Of a DNA stretch of 57,742 bases, positions 1 to 7,304 are shown piece after piece. This DNA comes from Verrucomicrobiota bacterium (GTDB lineage: Bacteria > Verrucomicrobiota > Verrucomicrobiia > Limisphaerales > JACRJZ01). The number at the start of each line of letters is the position of its first letter. Position 1 is the first letter of the stretch. Both the position numbers and the translations under genes were made by a program. The DNA lies in contig JACRJZ010000040.1 of assembly GCA_016219875.1 (NCBI GenBank), forward strand, positions 1 through 57,742. The letters are read 5' to 3'. The notes under the pieces were generated by a model. It was not told where the DNA came from, ran no database searches, and saw only the letters and a program-made list of their open reading frames with translations.

Positions 1-285
1 CGAAAGGAACGCCCAAGAGAATCGCTGGCCGCGCCGCGGCAGGACGGGGACTTCGTCCCGTCACCGTTTGGTGACGCCGGCACACCAGCCAAGAACCGCA
101 CGGCGGCCTTTGCTTTCGTGTGTTTCGTGTATTTCGTGGTTTCCTCGTCTGCATCGTTACGGCTGAGTTCAGGCTGAAGAATGGCGGTGCATTCACCAGT
201 CCATACCGGAACCCCGAGATTGTCCTATGGCATAATAGGATTTGGCCCGATTGTGCCGGGTCTTCGTTTTGGGGTTTGCTGAGTC
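1..285. other. Intergenic region with one R5 repeat copy
   Basis: No gene is supported here. Positions 113-142 carry a copy of the 'TTTCGTGTGTTTCGTG' repeat (family R5 below), which also occurs twice near 45 kb as an inverted pair. A partner for this copy may lie outside the window. The sequence CCTATGGCATAATAGG around 221-240 is partly palindromic and lies just upstream of the kinase gene, so it could belong to its promoter, but I cannot assign -35/-10 boxes with confidence. Confidence 0.5.
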
Positions 286-1626
286 ATGCGCATCACAGAC
301 TTAACGGCGCGAATCAGGAGTGCCCTGCTGGACATGCCCGTGCTGGTGAAGGTCATGGGCATCGCCCTGGGCATGGCGGTGTTCCTTGGGTCCAGCCTGA
401 TCTGGCAGCTCCGCCATGCTTACCTCGAACTGGAGGTGGGGGAGGTGGAAGACTATGCCCATATGATCGCCAGCACCCTCGCCACCGGCGCTGCTCCGCT
501 GCTCCGCAACGACGACCGCGCCGGCGCCCAGCGCCTGCTGGATGACATGGCGCGCGAGGTTCCTTCGATCAATGCCATCGAGATGCGGGACAGCCAGGGC
601 CGCTTACTCGCGCACGTTCCGGCCACGAAACCGGAGGCGCGGCTCATCCGGGGAACAGCCGTGGGAATCGGTGGTCTTCCCGCCAGCGTCTCGGTCGCGG
701 TCAACGACAGCCATGTCAACTTTGAAATCGGCTGGCACACCCGCCGGCTGATTGGCATGACCGCCCTCATCGGCTTTTTCGGTCTCCTCGCCACCTGGTG
801 GCTCATGCGCGTAGTGACCCGGCCCGTCCACGAGTTGGTCGAGGTCACCCGCTCGATCAAGACCGGCAATTACGACGCGCGCGCCACGATCCGCGCGAAA
901 GATGAGGTCGGCGAACTGGCGGCGGCTTTCAACGACATGATGGGCGCGCTGCAGCAGAAACACGCCGTCAACCGCCAACTCCTGCGCAAGCTCATCGCGG
1001 CCGAGGAAGAGGAACGCAAGCGGATAGCCCGCGAATTACACGACCACACGGGGCAGGCGCTGACCTCAATCATCGCCAGCTTGGCCGCGCTGAAAAACGG
1101 CAAGCACAACAAGGAGCTGAACCAACTCCTCGACATGGCCGCCCAGGCGCTCAGCGAAGTGCATAACCTGTCCCGCACGCTGCGTCCGAGCGCGCTGGAC
1201 GAGGCCGGGCTGGTGCCGGCGCTCCAGCGATTGTGCGAGGGCATGGCCCAGCAGCTTGGGCTGAAAGTGAATTTCTCGGCCATCGGCTGGGAGGTCAGTG
1301 CCCGGTTGCCGCATGAGATCGAAGTCGCGCTGTACCGGATCGGGCAGGAGGCCCTCACCAACGCCGTGCGCCACGGGCGGGCGCCATCGGTGGAAGTGCT
1401 GCTCCATCGCAAGCCGGCCAGCGTGCTGGTCGTGGTGGACGACGACGGCCAGGGCTTTGACGTGAGCGATTGGCGCGGGCAGTCTTTGCGCGGCGGCCAC
1501 GCCGGCTTGCTCGGCATCGAGGAGCGCGCGGCCTTGCTAGGCGGGACTCTGCGCCTTGAGTCCAAGCCCGGCGGCGGCACCAGCCTGTTCGTGGATATCC
1601 CGCTCACAGAACGTCCGCATGGCTAA
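286..1626 (+). CDS. Sensor histidine kinase, HisKA_3 (NarX/UhpB-like) type
   Basis: This is an inner-membrane sensor kinase of 446 residues. It has a transmembrane segment at about residues 19-40, an extracytoplasmic sensor region at about 41-150, a second transmembrane segment at about 155-175, and a HAMP linker to about 225. The HisKA_3 dimerisation domain contains ELHDHTGQ, with phosphoacceptor His252. The ATPase domain shows the N box (QEALTNAVRHG, about 354-364), DDDGQG (385-390) and GLLGIEERA. The stop codon overlaps the start of the next gene by 8 bases (ATGGCTAA), so the two are translationally coupled and form a kinase/regulator pair. The signal sensed cannot be read from the sequence. 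The downstream multihaem cytochrome suggests a redox or respiratory cue, which is inference. Confidence 0.93.
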   Translation: MRITDLTARIRSALLDMPVLVKVMGIALGMAVFLGSSLIWQLRHAYLELEVGEVEDYAHMIASTLATGAAPLLRNDDRAGAQRLLDDMAREVPSINAIEMRDSQGRLLAHVPATKPEARLIRGTAVGIGGLPASVSVAVNDSHVNFEIGWHTRRLIGMTALIGFFGLLATWWLMRVVTRPVHELVEVTRSIKTGNYDARATIRAKDEVGELAAAFNDMMGALQQKHAVNRQLLRKLIAAEEEERKRIARELHDHTGQALTSIIASLAALKNGKHNKELNQLLDMAAQALSEVHNLSRTLRPSALDEAGLVPALQRLCEGMAQQLGLKVNFSAIGWEVSARLPHEIEVALYRIGQEALTNAVRHGRAPSVEVLLHRKPASVLVVVDDDGQGFDVSDWRGQSLRGGHAGLLGIEERAALLGGTLRLESKPGGGTSLFVDIPLTERPHG

Positions 1627-2272
1627 AATTCGCGTTGTGATCACCGACGACCACGCGCTGGTGCGCGCGGGCTTGCGCGCCTTGTTGACGGCGCAGCCGG
1701 ACCTCGAGGTCGTGGGCGAAGCGTCCGATGGCGTGGTCGTCGTGGACCTGTGCCGACGGCTGGCGCCCGACGTCGTGTTGATGGACCTGACGATGCCCGG
1801 CCGCGGCGGCATCAGCGCGATCCAAGACCTCCGGGAAACCTGTCCCGCCGCGAAGATCCTGGTGGTCACCATGCACGAGGATGAAACCTTCGCGCGGCAG
1901 GCGCTGCTGGCAGGAGCGGCCGGCTATGTGTTGAAGAAGTCGCTGGCCACGGAACTGATCAACGCCATCCGCGCGGTGCATCGGGGCCAGCGGCCCATTG
2001 GCGCCACGCTGGCCGCTGCGCTCGCCGCGCCGGAGCGTTCCGCCACGCCGTTGCCGCCGGGCACGAAGGTGCTGGATTCGCTCACGCCGCGGGAGCGGGA
2101 AGTGGTGGTCTGCGTAGCCCTGGGTCACACCAACCTGGAAATTGCCGAACGCCTCCACATCAGCGATCGCACCGTCGAGACCCATCGCAAGAACATCACG
2201 GCCAAGCTGGGCTTGCGCACGCGGGCCGACTTGGTCCGCTTCGCCCTCGAATACAAATTGATCGGCGCTTGA
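1619..2272 (+). CDS. Response regulator, NarL/FixJ family (cognate of the kinase)
   Basis: This is a DNA-binding response regulator of 217 residues. The receiver domain has the acidic pair D10/D11, the phosphoacceptor Asp56 in DVVLMD, Thr84 and Lys106. A LuxR-type helix-turn-helix follows from about residue 150 (LTPREREV ... TVETHRKNI). The ATG at 1619 is chosen because the family start (MAKIRVVITDDH) lies there and overlaps the kinase stop; a longer in-frame opening is not conserved. It is expected to be phosphorylated by the adjacent kinase. The five-haem cytochrome gene begins about 100 bases downstream and may be a target or share the transcript, which is inference. A close paralogue lies at 5088-5738. 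Confidence 0.93.
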   Translation: MAKIRVVITDDHALVRAGLRALLTAQPDLEVVGEASDGVVVVDLCRRLAPDVVLMDLTMPGRGGISAIQDLRETCPAAKILVVTMHEDETFARQALLAGAAGYVLKKSLATELINAIRAVHRGQRPIGATLAAALAAPERSATPLPPGTKVLDSLTPREREVVVCVALGHTNLEIAERLHISDRTVETHRKNITAKLGLRTRADLVRFALEYKLIGA

Positions 2273-2378
2273 GGGCGTAGGATTTTTGCCGATGCGCAAG
2301 TCGGCCCGTCCCCTATTGTCAAACGGGCCGGAGCAGGGTTGCATGGACCCGTTGCCCGCTGGCGGGCATCGAAACAAC

Positions 2379-4631
2379 ATGACCATGAAAACCATTCGCC
2401 ACTTCCTCCACACTTTGTCAGGCCGCACTCTGTCTTCGCTGGCCTTCACGACGCCGTTCGTGTGGGCGCTTACGGTGCAACCGGCCCCCGCCCAGGGCGA
2501 CGTCTTGCCCGTGCGCCACGATCCGCTGGTACGCATGCCCGGCACCCAACCGCATCAGGTCACTCTTCAAAACTCGGCCGACTGCTATTCCTGCCACGGC
2601 GAGGGACGGAAGGATTGGACGACGACCCAACCCGATGCCCGCGGGAGGACCGACTACGCGGAGTACCTGATCTACAAGGCGTGGCAAGGCTCGATGATGG
2701 GCAACTCCGCCCGCGACCCGCTCATGTTCGCCTGCCTGACCGTGGCGGCGCAGGATTCCATGCACGTCCTGGGAAACCCGAACGCGGTGGACATTTGTCT
2801 GCGGTGCCACTTCCCGAAAGGATGGCTGGAAGGCCGTTCCGACCCGCCCAACGCGATGGCCATGCACGGCGAAGACTACGACGGCATCCAATGCACGTTC
2901 TGCCACCGGCTGAGCGACCCGCACTTCCGAGACACCTTCCTGGGAAAGCGCGAAAGCCGGGACTGGACTGTCTATTGGGATGAGCAGAACAGTCATCGCG
3001 TGCCCCCAGGATTCCGCTCCAGGTCGCGGGCCGTGGACACGCTCCTGGCCGACATGGACATGGCGAAGACCATCCGCCTTTTTAGTGGTGACAGATTCTA
3101 CGTTGGCCTCAGCCCGATCAGCCGCCATTACGATGAGAGCGCCGGAGGGCAGTATTTCGTCAGCCCGGCCCCGGAACCGCGGGGGCCGTTTGCCGACATC
3201 GGCACCCACGGCGAAAAGCCGGGGCACGACACGCTCTACAGCCGTTACCACAAAGGGAAGTCCTTCTGCGGCACCTGCCACGACGTCTCGAATCCCGTGC
3301 TGGCCAACTTGAACGCCGGAGACACGCGCCCGGGCGACAAAGGCGTCCTGCCGACTGAGGTTTCTCCCGCCTACGCTTACGGACACGTGGAGCGCACCTT
3401 TTCCGAGTTTCGGCTCTCCGCCTACAACGCGCCGGGAGGCGCGGAGGGCAAGGGGCCGTTCCGGCCCAATTCCCCGTCGCGGACGTTCCCGCCGAACGGC
3501 TGGGAGACGGACCAGCCCGGCAACCGGATCACCAAGTGTCAGGACTGCCACATGTGTTCGCGCTGGAGCATTGGCTCGAACGACCCCAAGAGTCCGGTCC
3601 GGCCGGAGCAGAGCCTCGAACATACGAATACCTGGCTGCCGTGCCATGCCATGACCGGCGCCAACGTGTGGATGACGACCCTCCTGAGCAGCATCGCGCC
3701 GGACAGTCCCCAGCCGGACGAAGGCAACGTGAGTCTCCTCGTGAATCGCGCGGACGAAATCACCATGGACCCGCGGCAAGGCACGTGGCAGAGCCTGCGA
3801 CCCGGCCAACTGGACCCGAGCTTGCAGCCGCCCAGCATCTCCGCCGCGCTCGACCTCGCCGCCAGCCGCATCCGCGGTGTCTTGCACAACGCCGCTTCCA
3901 TCACCGACCTGTCCTACAATCCGAGTTCAGGCCGGCTGGTCTTCCGCATTCAGAACCAGACCGGCCACAAGCTTATTTCCGGTTTCCCCGAAGGCCGGCG
4001 CATGTTCGTCAACGTGCAAGTCTATGCCAACGACACGCTGCTCCATGAGATCAACCCCTACGATGATACAGTGGGCACGCTCAAGGGCTTGCCGCACGCT
4101 CCGAGCAGCCCGCCGCTGGCCAGCCACGAAGCCTACGAGGATTCGCTCGTGTACGAGGTCGCCATGAGCAGTGCCATCACCGGCGAGCAGAAGACCTTTC
4201 ACATGGCGCTGGCGACGGCCCGCCACAAGGACAACCGGATTCCGCCCAAAGGCTTCAGGGTTTCTGAGGCCAAAGCCCGGCTGTGCGAGCCGGTCTGGGA
4301 AGGGCAATCGGCCCCGCACTACTTCACCAAAGCCGAATACGCCGGCGGCTACGACGAAGTCATGCTTCAACTTCCGCGCGGGGCGACCGCGATCTCGGTG
4401 AACCTCTACTACCAGACCACCAGCCGCGAGTACATCGAGTTCCTCCGCGATGAGATTAACGGCACGGGCCAGACCACGTTGCCGTCCGGGGCCTACATCG
4501 CGCAGAGCCACCCGTTCTTCGGCAAACTCAAGGCCTGGGGCGACACCATCTTCCAACTCTGGGAGCGGAACAAGGACAAGGACGGCGGCAAGCCGTTCCT
4601 GATGACCCAGGGCCTCTGGTCCGCGCAATAA
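2379..4631 (+). CDS. Secreted multihaem c-type cytochrome (five CxxCH motifs)
   Basis: This protein of about 750 residues is predicted to be exported. A hydrophobic segment with a signal-like PAPAQG end follows the basic start MTMKTIRHF. Five c-haem motifs are visible: CYSCH (about residue 69), CLRCH (140), CTFCH (172), CGTCH (297) and CQDCH (387). The second half lacks haem motifs and contains QTGHKLISGFPEGRR, a segment I associate with bacterial multihaem cytochromes. The role is probably periplasmic or extracellular electron transfer; the partner is unknown. In-frame starts exist further upstream (TTG 2286, ATG 2343). ATG 2379 is preferred because it places a signal peptide at the N terminus. 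It lies directly downstream of a two-component pair, which may control it. Confidence 0.82.
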   Translation: MTMKTIRHFLHTLSGRTLSSLAFTTPFVWALTVQPAPAQGDVLPVRHDPLVRMPGTQPHQVTLQNSADCYSCHGEGRKDWTTTQPDARGRTDYAEYLIYKAWQGSMMGNSARDPLMFACLTVAAQDSMHVLGNPNAVDICLRCHFPKGWLEGRSDPPNAMAMHGEDYDGIQCTFCHRLSDPHFRDTFLGKRESRDWTVYWDEQNSHRVPPGFRSRSRAVDTLLADMDMAKTIRLFSGDRFYVGLSPISRHYDESAGGQYFVSPAPEPRGPFADIGTHGEKPGHDTLYSRYHKGKSFCGTCHDVSNPVLANLNAGDTRPGDKGVLPTEVSPAYAYGHVERTFSEFRLSAYNAPGGAEGKGPFRPNSPSRTFPPNGWETDQPGNRITKCQDCHMCSRWSIGSNDPKSPVRPEQSLEHTNTWLPCHAMTGANVWMTTLLSSIAPDSPQPDEGNVSLLVNRADEITMDPRQGTWQSLRPGQLDPSLQPPSISAALDLAASRIRGVLHNAASITDLSYNPSSGRLVFRIQNQTGHKLISGFPEGRRMFVNVQVYANDTLLHEINPYDDTVGTLKGLPHAPSSPPLASHEAYEDSLVYEVAMSSAITGEQKTFHMALATARHKDNRIPPKGFRVSEAKARLCEPVWEGQSAPHYFTKAEYAGGYDEVMLQLPRGATAISVNLYYQTTSREYIEFLRDEINGTGQTTLPSGAYIAQSHPFFGKLKAWGDTIFQLWERNKDKDGGKPFLMTQGLWSAQ

Positions 4632-4764
4632 GCCTGCACTCCGAAGTTGGATGGTGAGCGCACCGGGCCGCGTGCAGATTTCCGCGGCCCGCCGAAACCC
4701 GCCACACCACCGAGTGTCAGATCGTTTCTGGGAGAGTGCGCCGCATTGAGTTTCCTGCAGAATT

Positions 4765-4892
4765 GTAGCAGCCGACGTGAGGAGGCTCTGACTTGCTTCT
4801 GACTTCTGACTTCTGACTTCTGACTTCTGACTTCTGACTTCTGACCTCTGACTTCTGACCTCTGAATGGAGCCTCCTCACGTCGGCTGCTAC
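4765..4892. repeat. R1 inverted repeat with heptamer spacer, copy a
   Basis: The left arm at 4765-4788 begins GTAGCAGCCGACGTGAGGAG, and its reverse complement closes the element at 4869-4892. Between them, 4797-4866 is a tandem array of the heptamer TTCTGAC: seven perfect copies, then CTCTGAC, TTCTGAC and CTCTGAA. The right flank (GGGATTCTGCAATTGCC) is also conserved in copy d. The stretch from 4632 to 5087 otherwise holds no gene that I can support. Confidence 0.9.
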
Positions 4893-5087
4893 GGGATTCT
4901 GCAATTGCCTCCACTATCGTTTTGAGGAGCTGTTTCGTCTCCTTGTTTAGAGCGATCATGCTCCTGGTCAACGATCGGGATGGATCGGGACGATGAGTTG
5001 AATCAGGCGGGCCTGGGCGGTGAGACTGCCGCGGTTCAAGGCGGTGGGCATGAGTCCGTTCGCGAGCAGTCTATTGCCAGACGCCTC

Positions 5088-5738
5088 ATGTCCAGAATTC
5101 GTGTTTTGATCGTGGATGACCACGCGCTGGTGCGCGCCGGCTTGCGCGCCTTGCTGACGGCACACCCTGACTTCGAAGTGGCCGGCGAGGTCAGCGACGG
5201 GGTGGTGGTTGAACAGTGTCGTCGAGCGAAGCCCGACGTGGTGCTGATGGACTTGTCCATGCCCGGCCGGGACGGCTTGGCCGCGATCCGGGATCTGCGC
5301 CACAGTTGCCCCACGGTCCGGATTCTGGTGCTGACCATGAGGGGGGAAACGTCGGTGGTGCGGCAGGCGTTGCTGGCCGGCGCATCGGGCTACGTGCTGA
5401 AATCGTCGTCTTCGGACGAGTTGCTCGGCGCCCTCCGTGCCGTACACCAGGGCCGGCAATACATCACCCCGGCCTTGGCCAACGCGCTGACCGAGTCTGC
5501 CCCCGCCGAGGCCCCCGCGCCCGCCCGCCGACGCCATGAGACCGAACTCACGCCGCGCGAGCGGGAGGTGGCTTCCCTGCTCGCGTTGGGCCATACCAAT
5601 CTGGAAACCGCCGCCCGTCTGCACATCACGGTGAAGACCGTCGAAACGCATCGGAAGCGTCTCACGGCCAAACTGGGTTTCCGCAGCCGCGCGGACCTCG
5701 TCCGCTTCGCCCTCGAGTCCAAGCTGATCGATTCCTGA
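5088..5738 (+). CDS. Response regulator, NarL/FixJ family (orphan paralogue)
   Basis: This is a 216-residue response regulator: D10/D11 acidic pair, phosphoacceptor Asp55 in VVLMD, Lys105, and a C-terminal LuxR helix-turn-helix (LTPREREV ... TVETHRKRL). It closely resembles the regulator at 1619-2272 along its whole length, differing mainly in the loop before the phosphoacceptor and in the inter-domain linker, so it is probably a duplication. No kinase gene is adjacent. It may be served by the kinase at 286-1626 or by one elsewhere. An in-frame ATG at 4980 would add 36 residues without family resemblance; ATG 5088 matches the family start (MSRIRVLIVDDH). The upstream region holds repeat R1a. 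Confidence 0.92.
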   Translation: MSRIRVLIVDDHALVRAGLRALLTAHPDFEVAGEVSDGVVVEQCRRAKPDVVLMDLSMPGRDGLAAIRDLRHSCPTVRILVLTMRGETSVVRQALLAGASGYVLKSSSSDELLGALRAVHQGRQYITPALANALTESAPAEAPAPARRRHETELTPREREVASLLALGHTNLETAARLHITVKTVETHRKRLTAKLGFRSRADLVRFALESKLIDS

Positions 5739-5783
5739 GTCCGCGGCCGTTTTGCCTGGAGGTGCTTTCAAAACCTCGCTGGC

Positions 5784-5859
5784 GTCGCGGCGTCACGACA
5801 GTGCGCCGCTCTCTGGCGCGAAAAGCAATCATCACAGCGGTTGGCCGAGACGCCGCGAC
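5784..5859. repeat. R2 inverted repeat, degenerate copy
   Basis: The left arm starts GTCGCGGCGTCACGACAGTG and the right arm ends CCGAGACGCCGCGAC. It is an imperfect relative of the perfect R2 element at 7162-7239. It lies between the second response regulator and the sigma factor gene. The sigma gene's frame is open across it, but this is unlikely to be coding. Confidence 0.7.
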
Positions 5860-5952
5860 GGAGTTTTGGGATGGAATCTTCTGGATTGCGGCCTGGGAAA
5901 TCCGGGTTTTTCCCCGATAGCGGCGAGGGCGTGGACCGCGGAACGTGGCCGC

Positions 5953-6894
5953 GTGAATGACACTCTGAAGGAACTTGAATCGGCCGCGGGCGAACTGCAC
6001 GGGTTTGTGGCCCGGCGCATGGCCAACCCGGACGACGCAGCGGACATCGCCCAGCAGACGCTCCTGATCGCGTTTACGAAACGAGGCACATTTCGCGGCG
6101 GGAACTTCCGGGCCTGGCTTTTCACGATCGCCCGCCATCTGATCGTGGATCACTACCGCACGCGGAATCGGGTCCAGTTCGTGGAGGTCGAGGAAGCGGC
6201 GCAGACCGAAACCGAACCCACGCTGCGGACCTCCCGCGAGGAAGTGCCGGAGGTTTGTGAGAACCGCGACCGGCTGCGCTGTTATCTGTGCATCACGCAT
6301 CGCCTCCACCCGGCCGAACAGGTGGCTGTGCTGCTGGCTGACGTGCATGGCCACCGCGACCGGGATTCGGCGGCGATGCTGGAGGTGAGCGTGCCAACCT
6401 TCAAACTGCTGTTGCATCAGGCCCGCGCCCGCCTGAAGCAAATCGCCGGCGGTTGCTGCTCGCTCGTTAGCGAGAAGCCGGCCCACCGCGGCACCGGCGT
6501 GAGCGCCGCCGGGACCAGGGATGCGTCGATCGCGACAACGCCCAACGGCGCCAACGGTCACGAGCGAAAAAACGGCCACGGCGGCAACGGCAATCACCGG
6601 GCGCCGGCGCAGACCTGGGGCGCCGCCGCCTCTCTTGCGCCAACGTCCGCTCAACGCTGGCAACCCGCCGCATGGGCAAACGGCGAACCTCAGTCCACCC
6701 CCGCCAACTGCCGCCAATGCCCTCTCGCGGCCGAATGCAAACACGCTGTCGAATGCCGGCAGGGCCTCAAGTGCTGCCGTCGCGTGCCCACGCTGCTCAC
6801 GCTGCGCGACAGATTGTTGGCAGTCCTAAGCCTCGGCTCGCTCTTCCAATTCCTGTGCTGGGCCGGATGGAATTGGGGCGAGTCTCTGGGCTGA
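5953..6894 (+). CDS. ECF-type RNA polymerase sigma factor with long C-terminal tail
   Basis: Residues 1-75 show sigma region 2 (DDAADIAQQTLLIAF, then FRAWLFTIARHLIVDHYR), and about 115-165 show region 4 (LHPAEQVAVLLADVHGH ... TFKLLLHQARARL). The start is taken at GTG 5953 because the frame upstream runs through repeat R2. The 313-residue product is much longer than a usual ECF factor. About 150 residues follow region 4: a low-complexity Asn/Gly/Ala stretch, a cysteine cluster (CRQCPLAAECKHAVEC ... CC) and a final hydrophobic segment (LLAVLSLGSLFQFLCWAGW). The tail may act as a built-in anti-sigma or redox/metal-sensing part, which is inference. No separate anti-sigma gene is seen next to it. 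Confidence 0.8.
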   Translation: MNDTLKELESAAGELHGFVARRMANPDDAADIAQQTLLIAFTKRGTFRGGNFRAWLFTIARHLIVDHYRTRNRVQFVEVEEAAQTETEPTLRTSREEVPEVCENRDRLRCYLCITHRLHPAEQVAVLLADVHGHRDRDSAAMLEVSVPTFKLLLHQARARLKQIAGGCCSLVSEKPAHRGTGVSAAGTRDASIATTPNGANGHERKNGHGGNGNHRAPAQTWGAAASLAPTSAQRWQPAAWANGEPQSTPANCRQCPLAAECKHAVECRQGLKCCRRVPTLLTLRDRLLAVLSLGSLFQFLCWAGWNWGESLG

Positions 6895-7029
6895 TGCGAC
6901 AGTGCCGTGGCGCTGGCGAAGTGAGTTACCATGATACGTTTGGCACCGGTTCGAAAGGCCGCCGGCGCAGTTCGACGATGACACAGCGAAAAATGAACAC
7001 CGCGAGTTTAGAGGCAAGTGCCAAACCCC

Positions 7030-7115
7030 GTAGCAGCCGACGTGAGGAGGCTCCATGCAGAGGTCAGAAGTCAGAAGTCGGAAGCCAGTCAGAGCCTCCT
7101 CACGTCGGCGGCGAC
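7030..7115. repeat. R1 inverted repeat, copy b (opposite orientation)
   Basis: The arms at 7030-7053 and 7092-7115 match copy a. The spacer has about three GTCAGAA heptamers, the reverse complement of the TTCTGAC unit in copy a. The flanks are also reversed (GGCAAGTGCCAAACCCC on the left, GACAGTTTTGCAGG on the right). The element therefore sits here in the opposite direction. Confidence 0.85.
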
Positions 7116-7161
7116 AGTTTTGCAGGAAGCCCTTTCGAGCCAAGAGCAAGAGTCCGCGGGC

Positions 7162-7239
7162 GTAGCGGCGTCTCGGCAGAGCGCCGCACTTTTTGGCCCA
7201 GAATCCGAGAATGGCGGCGCTCTGCCGAGACGCCGCTAC
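7162..7239. repeat. R2 perfect inverted repeat
   Basis: A 26-base arm (starting GTAGCGGCGTCTCGGCAGAG, 7162-7187) and its exact reverse complement (7214-7239) enclose a 26-base spacer. This gives a very strong hairpin just upstream of the DUF1800 gene. It is followed by AGGTTCTGCAGGAA, similar to the R1 flanks, suggesting the families share an insertion context. Confidence 0.9.
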
Positions 7240-7304
7240 GAGGTTCTGCAGGAAACTCTTTGGAGGCTAGCACCCGAGACACCTTGCCGGGCTTCCTTGA
7301 GTTC

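Larger units (their letters stand above)
6895..7304. other. Intergenic region made largely of repeats R1b and R2
   Basis: This 410-base gap contains two complete inverted repeats, listed separately. The frame of the downstream DUF1800 gene is open through much of it, but the translation there follows the repeat sequence and has no signal peptide, so I do not treat it as coding. Confidence 0.6.

Noticed and set aside
4797..4866. Possible CRISPR-like array
   Set aside because: The unit is a seven-base direct tandem repeat without spacers, flanked by inverted arms; no cas genes are present.
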